From Cydia pomonella (lineage: Eukaryota > Arthropoda > Insecta > Lepidoptera > Tortricidae): a stretch of DNA of 64,000 bases. The stretch covers positions 3,631,001 through 3,695,000 of the forward strand of contig NC_084725.1 of the NCBI RefSeq assembly GCF_033807575.1, in the 5' to 3' direction. The notes below the pieces were generated by a model. It worked only from the letters and a program-made list of their open reading frames with translations, did not search any database and had not been told where the DNA came from. Each line of letters starts with the position of its first letter. The stretch's first letter is position 1. A program made the position numbers and the translations under genes. Shown here in pieces: positions 11,176 to 22,920 of the stretch.

Positions 11176-11327
11176 CAGGCCGCGTAGCCAACGTTACAAT
11201 CGTTCACGCTCCGTAGCGTATCGTAGCTATCTCTGCCTATCACTCTTCCATATTAGTGCGACTGTGACAGTTGCGTTTCGTTCGCCACGGAGCGTGAACG
11301 ATATGCACGTTGGCTGTGCGGCCTGGT
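11176..11327. mobile_element. Palindromic MITE (CAGGCCGC..AGCCAACGT)
   Basis: CAGGCCGCGTAGCCAACGT at the left is mirrored by ACGTTGGCTGTGCGGCCTG at the right. A second inner pair is CGTTCACGCTCCGT and ACGGAGCGTGAACG. About 150 bp, non-coding. Confidence 0.75.
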
Positions 11328-11754
11328 CGCAGTTCTCAACCGATTCTCGTAAATTTTGTGAGCAGATTCCTTGACAAAATAGTTTTTTTTGGTCAATCCA
11401 GATTCTATATTTTTTTTCAAAATGTTGGAATTGGCATAAAGGGCTTAAAGGCCTATAAAGTCTATGGCGCTTAAGACCATTGTGAGTTCACTATGATAAT
11501 GACTCAATTAAGTTAGTGATTTTCACTTTTACTTTTTCTAAGGTTATTGCGAGGTCTACAGCTCACAGAGCCAAATATGTTTAGGTGACATTCGGATGGC
11601 AACTGGAGCTGCACTACTGTTGCAACATTACTACTTGTTGACGCGGGCTCTATCATTGTCAATTTACTGGACATGACAGGACCTCGAATAATTTTCTACA
11701 AACATATTTTTTTAATTTATCGCCCGTATTGGATTTACACTCGGGCGTACTCTG
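11328..11754. other. No gene; fragment of a dispersed repeat
   Basis: The segment 11585-11660 ('gatggcaactggagctgcac', 'ttgttgacgcgggct') resembles 13230-13300 and 39705-39730, so it is repeat-derived. Confidence 0.45.
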
Positions 11755-11935
11755 GAGTTCCAAATGGCCGAAGACCATCTGGACGCCATAGGTACCACTG
11801 GAGAGACGAAGTGCAAAAATACCTAGTGAACTCGGCGCCGTCGACTGGACAGAAACGGTTTTGGACAGAGAAGAATGGCGGTCTTTGGTGTCGAAGGCCA
11901 AGATCCACTTCGGGTCGCTGCGATTACACACTGTA
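11755..11935 (+). mobile_element. RTE-like LINE 3' end, frameshifted remnant
   Basis: One frame gives GRRPSGRHRYHWRDEVQK. After a frame shift another gives TVLDREEWRSLVSKAKIHFG. Together these match the usual C-terminal tail of RTE-type LINE reverse transcriptases (a GRPxxRW..D segment, then DRxxWR). Only about 60 codons survive, so this is a pseudogene fragment. Confidence 0.7.
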
Positions 11936-12895
11936 TAGTAGAGATTCTATATTAGCACATTGTATAATATCTAAGTAGATAATGAAAGATTAATTCTAAA
12001 TTACATCATCTGGATTCTATAGGCTCCAACGTCCACGTATCATAAGCCAATTATATGTATATTTATCACGGTACCCATGTAATAACTGTATTGGTAATAA
12101 CAAAATAATATGAGAATCATGGATTTTTATTGGATAATCCATTATATTCTGTAAGTGAATATGGAAATGACATTTAATTATTATAAATTGATTTGAATGA
12201 ATGAGCATTTTTATTTTAATATTATTTTGTAATGGCTTGTACCTAATTTAATTTAATTTGACGATCATTACGAGATACCTAGAAATAGCTATATTGACAT
12301 TTTCCCATAATTTGCTATTATTTAATTATCTATTTGAAGTTGTGAAGAATTTATTAAATATTGATTTTGATAATGTATGTACATATTTATAGACATTTTA
12401 TAATTGTGTATATAATCCATTTTCTTTGACGATCATAATATAAATACATATAGAATTAGTTTAATATAATTTATATTGTAATTTCATATTATGAAATAAA
12501 TAAATCCATATTTAAATCTATGCACATAAAAAAATAAAGCGACACGGTGTGACGCGCAGCCATGTTGTAACAAATATTCAACTGTTAGCAATCTCTCTCT
12601 GTCACTCCTTTGCCTCGGAGCGAGAGGCCGTCGGAGTGTTGACAAAAATTGGCAAATGAAAAAAGTTTGGGGAACTAGTGAATGAGTTGAGTGAGCGGAT
12701 TGAATGGACGTGAACTTTTATTCGAATGGTGTATTTTTCATTTGGAATTCGAGTGACTTTTGGATTAACTTTACAGTCTTTTGATTGGAGTTTTATGTTG
12801 CACATTATTTATAAATGAGTGGGTAATGTCAGTAATGTTCAATAAATGAGTATTTATTGCCTTTATACTCTTGTTATACTTATCGTGTCATTATG
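11936..12895. other. No gene recognised; very AT-rich
   Basis: Strongly AT-rich with several AATAAA-like words at about 12490-12540. No supported ORF. Confidence 0.5.
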
Positions 12896-13240
12896 ATAGT
12901 TACTCTTCGAGCAACTCCGGCTTCCGACACGTCGGAAGGGAGAAGCCCAAGCGATATCTTACCATACAAATCGTTCTGCCATGTTTTGCGGGGGGAAACG
13001 TGCACACAGTCGCACTTCTCACTCACTACATACAAAATCCAATCTGTAATAACGACACAAATACATAGCAAATGATACACGTCAACTGTCGTTCGTCAAT
13101 CTTGCATAACTCGATCTCTTTTTGTGTATGGAAGAGCCACAACATGCACCGTCATAAGTACAGTTGTACCTATGCTTCGGCAGAGGGGAAATAGTACGAA
13201 TGCCGTCTCCCTTCCCGGCGTTGCTCGAAGTGGTTACTAC
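12896..13240. repeat. Probable inverted-repeat element
   Basis: TTCGAGCAACTCCGGC at the left is mirrored by GCGTTGCTCGAAG at 13218-13231, with further inverted GGGAGAAG/CTTCCC-type matches. Overlapping short ORFs on both strands here are consistent with a palindromic element and not a gene. Confidence 0.4.
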
Positions 13241-13384
13241 AGCTGCATTGCTTTTGCGACATTTCTATTTGTTGTATGACGCGGTATTATCAATGTCAAT
13301 TATTTTATCAAAATAAGTGATATATTGAACTTTATATAAAAGTTACTACAAGTGTAATCTTCTTTTTCTTTTTCCTAGCGTTTG

Positions 13385-13745
13385 TTTTTTTTAATACTAT
13401 GTCGGTGGCAAACATGCATACGGCCCGCCTGATGGTAAGCAGTATCCGTAGCCTATGTACGCCTGCAACTCCAGAGGAGTTACATTCGCTTTGCCGACCC
13501 TAACCCCCTACCACCCCTCGTTGAGCTCTGGCAACCTTACTCACCGGCAGGAACACAACACTATGAGAGATATTTGGCTGCGATTTTCTGTAAGGTGTAG
13601 GTACTTCCCCAGTTGGGCTCTGTTCTAGATCTGGAATGACATCCGCTGTGCTGTGCCCTACCACACAGAGCGAGATGACATTCACAATGCCCATACCTCT
13701 CTTGTGGACGCAGTTTGCAGTTTGTTTGTCTTGACTTATTGCCAT
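13385..13745 (-). mobile_element. 5'-truncated retroelement 3' end (tail family T)
   Basis: On the minus strand it contains AAGAGAGGTATGGGC, then 'gtagggcacagcac.gcggat', and ends with the T tail CCATCAGGCGGGCCGTATGC and an A-run. The first part also occurs at 39030-39135 on the plus strand, so the two are copies of one family. Confidence 0.65.
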
Positions 13746-14000
13746 AGCTCATGGAAGCCTGGGGTCCACTAAGGCACTACATTCTTAAGAAAGCAACTGC
13801 TATCTGGCCTTCCAATCCAGAGGGGAAACTAGGCCTTATTAAGATTAATTCTGTTTCCTCGCGATGCTTTCCTTCACTGAAAAGCGACTGGTAAATATCA
13901 AATGGTATAGCATACATAAGTTCTGAAGAAGCCATTGGTACGATTCATGGGCTTAACCCCGTGACCACAGGAATCTCAGGATTAGACATTGCACGCTCTC
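13746..14000 (-). mobile_element. SINE family 1, degraded inverted copy
   Basis: On the minus strand it matches the body of the SINE at 1398-1730 (for example 'atttgatatttaccagtcgc' and 'aaggcctagtttcccctctg'), with many substitutions. The tRNA-like head near 13950-14000 is heavily diverged. Confidence 0.75.
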
Positions 14001-14186
14001 TGCAAACGTTAACTGCAAGCGTAAATATATTATTTTTGAGAATAGTAATAATATAGGTACATTAAAACAAGCGCTGTCCGTCGCAGAACAACTAAAATAT
14101 TTCCACAACTGGCCGAACTATTGCTCTGTAGATCAAGCTAATGCATAGATCCGATATCTATTCTTTGTTGAATGTGAGTTTATATA

Positions 14187-14262
14187 CAGTAGGGTCTCGC
14201 TAATCCGGACGGAAAATAACCGGCCGTTGGCGGATTACAGAGGTTTCCGGATTATTATCTGC
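14187..14262. mobile_element. Single end of a pogo/Tigger-like element
   Basis: CAGTAGGGTCTCGCTAATCC followed by 'ggacggaaaataaccgg' resembles the terminal repeat of pogo/Tigger-type Tc1-mariner elements as I know them. I could not find the opposite end nearby, so this is a solo or decayed end. Confidence 0.4.
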
Positions 14263-15877
14263 AGTTTTGCAAGTCACAAAAATCACGTATATAGCAAATG
14301 AATGATTTATGTAATAAATATTAATATTAATAACGTGTATGGTAAACAAATATGATAAATTAAATATTATAATATTACGAAGTTACGTTAGGGTTTTTGG
14401 TTTATTTCTCACTGCACCCACCTTGACGTTTTTCTATTTTTCCTTGTGGTTGACTGGTATAATAATACCTATAGTGGCAATAAGTGCGCCTGTCCTACTC
14501 TTTTGTATGTGCAATAAAATTAAAAAAAATACTTTGATCTTTGATGAATGTAAAAATATATAGTACAAAACAGAATATACTCTTTTCCTTTATATTTTTG
14601 TACTACTATACTCAACTCAACTCAACTATAATATTAATTTCGAAAAGGTTTAGTCAATTATAATGAAATGGACCAATCACAGCTCACCGCGGTCAAGAGG
14701 ACGAAACAAAACGATAGCTGAAATTAATTATTTATTTTAGGTGGTATAGTAGAAACAATTGCTTCATAAGTCATAAACGCACATGTGACACCCTTAATAT
14801 GGCAATATCCATAGACTACGAATACCGCTTACCATTGCTTGTTAGTCTCCATAGGCTACGGTGGCAAAAATCGAGAAAAAACTGTCTAAAAATTCAATTT
14901 AGCAAGGAGCAAGTACCAGGGCCTCATGAGTTACGAGAAGGTGTCGTTACCCACCCAGCCGGGTCCCGGCGGCCGGAAGCATACGAGTATGAAGGTATCG
15001 CGGCTGCTCGTGTATCTTAAAAAGCTGTATAATTTTGGCTTGTTTACCTGTATGATTTTATTAGTTTGAAAGTATTATTTTTATTGACTCGTATAAAAAA
15101 GTATTGTATACAATAGTGATATAATCTAGCTTTTCAATCTCGTACCTCACTTTGGCAACTCAGCAAGCTTCGCTGCCAAAACACGGTACTCGACTGAAAA
15201 GCTCTCTATTATACCACGTTTGTATAAAATACTATACTATTAAAGCACTCCTTAAATAACAACTGCGTTGTCACTGTGCCTTAGTATTCTCCATTATTTT
15301 ATTCAGTACCTAAAGCTCAGTAACTTTCAATGACGAATAAACACTTCGTACTTATTTATATCTTCGAAGTCTGGCTTCCCCTACATTTCTTATAAACCTT
15401 TCTAAGCTTACATATACCCATTTTAAAGCTCTCGAGTGAATGATTGAATGATTGATGTGCTGAGTGAATGGGTTAGCGCGCGAAGCAAATGAGCCGATTT
15501 GGGGGTGTAGTGTAGGAAAATGATTATTTGATGACGGGAATTCGTCAATCTAAGTGTGAAGTTATTCATATTTCACCCTGTCGACTGTATGAATAGATTG
15601 TAATACGATTACTAAGATAAGATGGTGTTGTGTGGTAATATTTCGTTTTTTTTTTTAATTTTTAGGGAATCGTTGGATATAGCGCATATGTCGTTCGAAA
15701 AATTCTTCCGGGAGGACTTTGCAATTATTCGAATTAGGCTTTACTTTTCAAAAGTTGAAATCCGTACTCGTTAAAATGTAACTAATATATAATTTTATTC
15801 AAATATTTTTTTAAACTTGACCATTCTCCTTACCGTGCAAGAGGCATGAGTATTTCACGTTAATAAAGTAGGTCTTT
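14263..15877. other. No gene recognised
   Basis: A T-rich unclassified stretch. The 74-codon frame at 14339-14563 is hydrophobic and low complexity, and lacks any start context or neighbour that would support it. The segment 14800-14870 ('ccatagactacg..taccgcttaccat') echoes tail family T. Confidence 0.45.
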
Positions 15878-16494
15878 CGGCCCGATTTTAAGAATGATTA
15901 AGACACGATTAAGATCTTGGAAAGACCTTTAATATTATGAATAGGTAACTAAACGACATGTCAAAATTGACGTTTATTTCGATTCCGCTGTGATCCCAAT
16001 AAGATATTTCTAACGTCAAACTGACATTGGTTGCCTGAATTGAGCTGCTTCTGTCAATTATACGACATACAAACGATATCTAAATGAGAACTTATCTAAA
16101 CCAACAGTGGCAAATGATTACCCAATTTTTAGATTTGTGTACCAACTAACCTTTGCTGCATTTCTAAAAATAGCGGTGGTTCCCTGATCCCTATAAGACA
16201 GGTTTACCTAGTTTAGGGCTCAGGACACTATTCCTAGGCTTTCCAACAATAGAATGCTTCTAAAAATGAAATACTTTTCTACTGTGTAATAAGCTGCAAT
16301 TTTGATACCTAAATAAATCATTTTTCATTTTCATTTTCATTTTTTTCATTTTTATCGCTTATTACTATGCCCGTCACTTTTCCACTTACATACTTCTTAG
16401 AACGTGACAGGCATGGTGACAAATGATAAAAAGCCGACCATATTAGCCCTACAGAACTTATCGTTATCGTTTCTCATTCTTCAAATCGGGCCGT
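15878..16494. mobile_element. MITE family P2, copy 2, interrupted
   Basis: The left part 15878-16099 and the right part 16453-16494 are the two ends of the P2 MITE (compare 7447-7709), flanked by TTT on both sides. About 350 bp have been inserted between 'gagaacttatctaaa' and 'gaacttatcgttatcg'. Confidence 0.75.
16100..16452. mobile_element. Insertion inside the P2 MITE
   Basis: Its last ~115 bp ('tatgcccgtcacttt', 'gaacgtgacaggcatggtga', 'gccgaccat.ttagccct') are a third copy of the element tandemly duplicated at 8103-8345. Before it lies a (TTTTCA)n-like microsatellite at 16320-16355. Confidence 0.65.
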
Positions 16495-16648
16495 TTGCCA
16501 CAAAACTAACTTGGTTTTGATGACGATTAAGATTAAGTTCCGATTACTAGCCAAAGAACTTGCAGTCGATTATAGTAATCATTTTCACCTAATAATATAC
16601 TTTTTAGTCCTATAACATTATTTAACTTCTACGAAGTTGTACGAATAT

Positions 16649-16866
16649 ACAGTCAGCATCAAAAGTAGCGGATGAAATAACGCGCCAAAAGTATCTGATA
16701 TTTCGGATAACATTTCCAAATATAGATAAATTTCTAAAATTCGCGTTCAAAAGTATATCTTTTACAGTCTTAGTTGTTCTATATTAAGGACATCACTTTT
16801 TGTTAAGCTGTTACAGAATATACTTATGAAATGTTATTTGATACGCTACTTTTGATGCTGACTGTA
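16649..16866. mobile_element. Tc1/mariner-type MITE, 218 bp including TA duplications
   Basis: TA is followed by CAGTCAGCATCAAAAGTAGC, and the mirror-image GCTACTTTTGATGCTGACTG is followed by TA at the other end. A TA target duplication with CAGT termini fits Tc1/mariner. The element at 30173-30515 has related ends. Confidence 0.8.
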
Positions 16867-17164
16867 CTCTATACGCCAATATTGTTTTTTTTGCCAGCGT
16901 TCTCGAAGATGTGCTGTGTTGACAACAATGACCTAAATTTGTCCTTAATTTATTTATTTATTTATTTATTGAATCAAGTTATAACATTACAGCTTACGCC
17001 AAAGCGTTACGTAGATTCATTACTTAAAAACTACTTATTTATTAATTAAAAACTAACTTACATCTACGAATATCTGTCGTGCATCCTTTCAAGCATTCCC
17101 TTCCACTCAGATATTAGCCTTCCTATCCCTGTTGCAAACAGATCACACTCTCTTAAGGATAACT

Positions 17165-17305
17165 TACGTTAGAACAGTCTGGGTCTGAGTCGAGGCTTCC
17201 GTCACTTCGTTTTCTATGATGAGTGATCGGTGATCACGTGATGTTTTCTATATTAAACGAAGTGTCGGACACCTTGGCCCGGACCGGGACCGTTCTAGTA
17301 TGACC
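17165..17305. repeat. Imperfect palindromic element
   Basis: 'gttagaacagtctgggtctg' at the left is mirrored near 17265-17300 by 'cccggaccgggaccgttcta'. The inner CACTTCGTTT pairs with AAACGAAGTG. A related piece is at 32040-32120. Confidence 0.5.
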
Positions 17306-18255
17306 GTGAGTCATGTTTTAACCTGTCGTTACCACTGCCCATAAGCTGGATCGTAAGCTTGTTAATCAATGTTTTAGTCGCAATACGAGTAAAACAAACA
17401 TTAATTAACAACATTTTTTAACCAGAATACATTTTAACAAGCCAATCCTTATTAAAATTAATCTCTCATCTGATTTCTGAATCCTTTGCCAAATTGAATG
17501 ATAATTTTAATACAGAGTAAATGAGCGAATGAATGAAATGAACGAGTTCACTTAGTACTTCAGTTATTATGTTTTAATCTGGTATTTTAAGCCGCTTAAT
17601 GTTTGAATATCAAAGTATGATAATTGTAACAAGAAATTAGTGAAATAACGATTTATTAATGTTTAATTTCGATTAAAGCTAATGGGAATGCATTTAGTTA
17701 GTACTACTATAGAAAAGCTTTGCTAATGAAATTGTCGCATTCGCAACCTGGCCACGTGACGAAAACGTCTTAAGCGACGTAAAATTCATGGCGCTTACGC
17801 GTTTAGGTAGCGAGATTCACGCTCCGCTTCTATAGTTGTGTCAAAACAACAAAAACTCATGGCGCAAAATGCTGCAGTTTAATTTCTGCCGATGCTGCAG
17901 TTCCTAACTGCATTTATAAGCTATAGAAATAATAATAATAATTAATATATAAAAGAAAACTTATATCCAGTAAAAAATTAGCTTAGTTCTCCGACCAGAC
18001 AATCTAACCAAAAATAAAACATACAATTTACAATTGTACAAGTAATATGAGAAAAGCATTTCACTTGGCAACTCACTGATTATAAATATCTGCAGAATAG
18101 ATATCGCTGCGCCAAAGTGAATGTTAATTTCAATAAGTGAATGAACGAATCCATTCCATTCACTCTCTCGACCGCAGTAATATCCCACGTTAAAAGTTTG
18201 GACGTCCACTTCGGGCCGGGCCGTTGTAATGAACATGTCAAATGTGGATTATGGA
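17306..18255. other. No feature recognised
   Basis: AT-rich. The 91-codon minus frame at 17961-18236 has no recognisable domain. Confidence 0.5.
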
Positions 18256-18835
18256 CAGAGATGTGAAAAATACTTTATAAAAAGTATTTAAATACAAAAT
18301 ACAAATACTTCCTTGATATACTATTTCAAATGCAAAATACAAAATAGTTTTCAAATTTATATTTAAAATACTAAATACAAAATAGGTATTTTCAAAATGC
18401 TTTTTTAAAATACAAATACTTTGCGATAAAAGATACTCTTAAATAGTGAATACCTAGTCTGAATTAAAAAGTTAGTATTGCTCGGAATTTACAAGTTGGA
18501 AAGGCTTTCTTTATTCTTTAAAAATAGTGTGTATATCAGTCCTATAGAGTACAAATTTTGTGTCTCCTCATGTTTACCGATTGAATGGACTTTTATTTTA
18601 AGTGATGGTTTTTAACGGTCAATTATTAAAAGCATTAATTTAGATTTGTAATGTTTTACAGCTCCTCTCGTTGGTTGGTGAAAACGTCTCGTTTGTGTTT
18701 CACCAGGGCAGAAAAGTTTGTTTACCTCTCGTGCCTTGAAACCCTTGCAACGCTTAAGATTCAACATTTTTAATCTCTCGCTACGCTTGTGGTCATTTGC
18801 GGCGTTACTAAACAGATTCACCAGTTCCATGTCAA

Positions 18836-19293
18836 AATAATAAATAAATATTATAGGACATTATTACACAAATTGACTAAGTCCCACAGTAATAAGCTCA
18901 TTAAGGCTTGTGTTGTGGGTACTAGACAATGATAAATATTTATAAATACTTAAGTACATATACATAAGGTCGATATTTAAACGATAGATACAATAACAGC
19001 TTCGACAGGAAAACATAACTAAGTATGTAATAATAGTATTAAGCAAACGCGGATCGGTCCGCGCGATCTTGCCAACTATTACATAAACCCTAGAGGTTTT
19101 CAATAGTGGCTTATTGTGTTAAACCCTGTTTCAAAAAAATCATAGTGAATAAATACACAAAAAAAAACAGAAATCACCCATGACTCAGGAATAAATATCT
19201 GTGTACACAAATAAATGCCCTTACCAGGATTTGAACCCGGGACCATCGGCTTCATAGGCAGGGTCACTACCCACTAGGCCAGACCGGTCGCCA
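18836..19293 (-). mobile_element. SINE family 2, nearly complete, with internal insertion
   Basis: The minus-strand head is at 19220-19290 ('ggtctggcctagtgggtagt', 'cgggttcaaatcctgg'); the tail is near 18836-18960. About 200 bp unrelated to other copies sit in the middle (18968-19165). Confidence 0.8.
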
Positions 19294-19361
19294 TAAAAGA
19301 ATGAGAGTTACAAGGATTGTAACGTCAGAAGAGATTGTAACTCCTACTTACTTCACCTAAT

Positions 19362-19453
19362 AAAAAGTGGCTGTGACAGAATCGGACAGACAGACGGACA
19401 TGACGAATCTATAAGGGTTCCGTTTTTTGCCATTTGGCTACGGAACCCTAAAA
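19362..19453 (+). mobile_element. 3' end of a family G-related repeat
   Basis: 'aaaaagtggctgtgacagaa', then GACAGACAGACGGACATGAC, ending 'tttggctacggaaccctaaa'. The same end occurs inverted at 45175-45245 and 53337-53440. Confidence 0.7.
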
Positions 19454-19814
19454 AGTATTTTGTATTTTGAAAATAGAAAATAGGTCCCAAAAACTATTTG
19501 AAATAAAATACAAAATAGTTTTCTTTAAAAGGTATTTAAATACAAAATACAAAATAGGTATTTTGCATTTTGTATTTGCATTTTAAATACAAGTATTTCA
19601 AATAAGTCACATCTCTGATTATGGAGCAAGTTGGGAAGTCTAAATGAGTGTAAATAATATATCTGCGGTCTATTTGTGAGTTTGTACGAAACTTTTAATA
19701 GGAGCGAGTGAGTGAGTTACTTTCTTTTGTTTTTGTTATAGTTCCAGTTTATCTTGTCAACCGATCGATGTGAGGTTTAAAGGTATATGCAATCGGCATA
19801 AATGTCATGCTGCA

Positions 19815-19935
19815 TTTTTTTTTTATGATAGAGGAGCCAAGCGAGCAGACGGATCAGCACCTGATGGTAAGCACCTGACACCTGGCAACACCAGAGGGGT
19901 TGTAAGTGCGTTGCCGGCCTTTAACATAGAGTATG
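19815..19935 (-). mobile_element. Orphan 3' tail (tail family T)
   Basis: On the minus strand it holds GGCCGGCAACGCACTTACAA, then 'ctctggtgttgccagg', 'taccatcaggtg' and an A-run. Compare 36441-36582, which is the same segment on the plus strand. Confidence 0.7.
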
Positions 19936-20189
19936 CTCTTTTCTTAAAGGATTGAAGATCGTATCGGTCGGTCGGTAATTTTGCCGCAAATGTTAAATAC
20001 GTATGAATATCTAGATAAAATGACAATTTTGACGTTTCCTATAGCGATGCAGCAGCTAGATTACTGCAGCCATATTGCAGCACGACATTACTGCCGTCTG
20101 TTTCGCTGCCGCAAAAATCAAAATTAATGTTTCTGTCCGGATTTTTGAAATTTGCGACAGCTATGTAGTTGGCAGTAATGTCCCAGCAG

Positions 20190-20395
20190 CAAAATTCGAG
20201 TGGCACAGAGAGCGCGTCATGCTAGGCATCAAACTTCAAGACCGAGTAAGGAATGTCGAGATCCAACATCGCACCAAGGTGCAAGACGTCGGACACATCT
20301 TTACCAAATTAAAATAGAGCTAGACGGGACATGTTGCCAGTCAGAGTGATGGCAGGTGGGCCCAAATGTTAACGGAATGGTAGCCGCTTTCGGAC
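20190..20395 (+). mobile_element. RTE-like LINE fragment fused to LINE C
   Basis: The frame contains ERVMLGIKLQDRVRNVEIQH and HRTKVQDVGHIFTKLK, then after a stop DGRWAQMLTEW. This is the order seen in the C-terminal domain of RTE-type LINEs. It breaks off at about 20395, exactly where the LINE C reverse transcriptase core begins. Confidence 0.75.
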
Positions 20396-21568
20396 GACAT
20401 TCGGAAGGCTTTCGACAGGGTCTGGCACGAGAGCCTTATTAGCAAGCTACCGTCCTTCAGTCTACCCCCTAGTCTTTGTGACTGGGTATCAGACTTTCTG
20501 AGGGATCGATCGATTTGGGTTGTCATTAATGGCTGCTCGTCCGATCAATGGGCAATCAATGCCGGAGTCCCTCAAGGGTCCGTGCTTTCAACGACCCTTT
20601 TCCTGCTCCACATAAACGATCTTATGAAAACAGGTACGTTCGGATATGCAGATGACACTACGGTTGTTGAAAGCTACATACCCAATTCACGAGCTAGTGG
20701 AGCCCAAATACAGTTACTCAGAGAGGCTATGGTCGAACGTGACACTGAAGGCAGTCTCCGATTGGGGTGAAGTCAATTTGGTCTCGTTCAATACTAGTAA
20801 GACCCAGGCGTGTCTTATCTCCGCTAAACGGAGTCCATTCCATCTGATTCCTACTTTCCGAGATGTATCCCTTCCGATAACCTCTCTTCTTCCTCTTTTT
20901 TTTTTTCTTCTTTTTTTAATTCTTGAGCTTCTCGGAATCTAGCTGACTTCGAAACTCAACTTCGGCCCGCACATCGACTCGAAAGCACAGTTAGTAGCAA
21001 AAAAGCTAGGCATCCTCAACAAGGTGAGGCAGTATTTTACACCTAGGCAGCTGCTCGACCTTTACCAAGCACAAGTCCGATTGTGTGTGGAATACTGTTC
21101 ACATCTATGGAATGGTTCAGCCAAATACCAGCTTGAGGAGCTCGCGTCAGTCGAGAGGAGGGCCAAGAGAATCATTAATGACGACGATCTGACGAATGCT
21201 CGACTTCAAAGTCAGAAGCATCGTCGCAAGGTTGCCAGCGTAACGATCTTTTATAGGATACATTTCGGAGAGTGTATTGAGGAATTGCACAACCTTATTC
21301 CTCCGTCCCCATTCCACCATCGGACTACCAGACAATCGGCACTTCGGTATCGCTTCATGGTAGGTATTCCACATATACATTCCTTATGCGAACTGCCAAG
21401 GAGTGGAATGCCCTGCCCGAGTCTGTGTTTCCGCATGAGTACAATCTGAATCTCTTCAAGGCTAGAGTAAATAGGTATCTCATAGGTAAGCGTGCTCCAC
21501 CATAGACCGCATCATCACTTACCATCAGGTGTGATCGTGGTCAAACGCCTGCCTATCCTCCATAAAAA
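20396..21568 (+). mobile_element. LINE C, copy 2: reverse transcriptase core to 3' tail, decayed
   Basis: The first frame (20396-20770) contains RKAFDRVWHESLISKLPS, AGVPQGSVLSTTLFLLHIND and GYADDTTVVES, including the catalytic YADD box. The frame then shifts: 20761-20880 gives DWGEVNLVSFNTSKTQACLI, and a T-rich stretch at 20880-20930 follows. The C-terminal part (20950-21449) matches copy 1 at 5799-6365. A 20-bp deletion near 21378 breaks the end of the frame. The 3' tail CACTTACCATCAGGTGTGAT and an A-run close the copy. It is 5'-truncated and inactive. Confidence 0.9.
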
Positions 21569-22095
21569 AAAATTACATTCTGTATAATAAAAGTATAAAT
21601 TAGAATTAAACTTAATTTAAAAAAGCTAACTGTCAAGTATAGGATTCAAAACGACGAAATTCATTTGGTTTGAAGGTCTCTCGAGTCCCTCAATCTCTAA
21701 GCTAACCTAGTTATTTCTTAAATGAAGTGGACGGAGTGCCTAACAGCACTGACTCGTTAATGCCGTTTAATGGACGCGGGCCTAACTCGATTAGGCCTTG
21801 GCACACTGACGTGTTTTAACGTCCAAAGACAGTTTCTTTTGAAGGCTGGGGAAGGCCTAATATAAGTATAATGCCTAATAAAAGTGATTGTTTACTTGGG
21901 TCGATCAAGTCTTGACAATAGTTGTATGGTGACGTACCCTGCGCTTCAGTTAAAACATATGATTTTAAAGTGTCCAAAATTTTGTTCAGTCAGCATCAAT
22001 TTCTATTCTATTCTATTCTTGTGTCTATTCTAAAGTAGTGCTACCCTGGAATATTATTCATAATGGATATGTAGTACAATGATATTACTATAACT
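21569..22095. other. No feature recognised
   Basis: No supported ORF or repeat. Confidence 0.5.
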
Positions 22096-22320
22096 AGCTT
22101 TAATCTTAAATACGCCCTTGAGGCATTGTACGAAGGATGCAGGAGGCATTTCCTCGTTGTATCGCAATGATGATACAAAAAAAATATATATATTAAAGTA
22201 ATTATTCTGCAAGTAGGCCTCAACGGCTCTTTTACAACTCAATACAATATTTATAGTAGCCTCATATAGTGCAAGCAAAAATTCAAAATTTACGCAAAAT
22301 TTCAATTTTAAATGGTAACC
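22096..22320 (-). mobile_element. Retroelement 3' end, minus strand
   Basis: On the minus strand AAAAGAGCCGTTGAGGCCTA is followed by CTTGCAGAATAA. The related plus-strand copy at 44081-44225 reads 'agagcccttaaggcctactt', then an AT-rich tail. These look like the 3' UTR of one LINE or SINE family. Confidence 0.5.
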
Positions 22321-22689
22321 TGATCTCAGTTTCTGATGGTTGAGTTGTAGTAAATAGGTGTGAAACTTTGTTTTACCTCTTCTCCCAACAGTTCACACAC
22401 ACCTAAACTTCCAATTCCAATATTTAATTAGACTTGAAACCTTATTAAGACTCCCTTGGTTCATATCTGTTACCCCCTCACCCCACTTAATTAAAGAGGA
22501 AACTTTTAATACTTTTTACTTATTTCAAGTTTATCGGATTGTTGGGAAAAAGTTAGTGAAAACCGAATTCTGAGAGCGATTTAATATCTATACATTTTGA
22601 ATAGTAGGCGACTGCTACATAATTAAATGCATTACAATACGAGTGTGCGCTTATGAAAAGAGCTAAAAGTGAGTTTCATAAATAAAGGG
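22321..22689. other. No feature recognised
   Basis: No supported ORF or repeat. Confidence 0.5.
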
Positions 22690-22920
22690 GACATTCTTAC
22701 ACCCAGTCCCACGGTAGGCCAAGCTTGGCTTGTGTTGTGGATACTCATGACATAGACAACAATATATATAATATACAAATAGATACTTAATTATATAGAA
22801 AACATCCATGACTCAAGAACAAATATCTGTGCTCAACACACAAATAAACTCCATTACCGGGATCCGCACCCAGGGCCATCGGCTTCATAGGGTCCCTACG
22901 CACTAGGCCATACGGTCGTC
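22690..22920 (-). mobile_element. SINE family 2, diverged full copy
   Basis: The minus-strand head (22850-22920) is decayed ('gatccgcacccagggccat' in the B-box region). The body and tail match other copies ('acatccatgactcaagaaca', 'caagcttggcttgtgttg'). Probably an old insertion. Confidence 0.7.

Larger units (their letters stand above)
18256..19617. mobile_element. Non-autonomous hAT element with perfect 8-bp target duplication, host to other insertions
   Basis: The ends are CAGAGATGTGA (18256) and TCACATCTCTG (19617). ATTATGGA lies immediately outside both (18248-18255 and 19618-19625). An 8-bp duplication and a CAGAGATG-type terminus are diagnostic of hAT transposons. The arms (18256-18440 and 19454-19617) are built of 'aaatacaaaatac' wording. 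The interior carries a family 2 SINE (18836-19293), the 3' end of a family G-like repeat (19362-19453) and about 400 bp of unidentified sequence. No transposase is present. Confidence 0.9.

Noticed and set aside
14339..14563. Hydrophobic 74-codon frame, possible small membrane protein
   Set aside because: Low-complexity AT-rich coding, no promoter or splice evidence and no recognisable family. Such frames are expected by chance.
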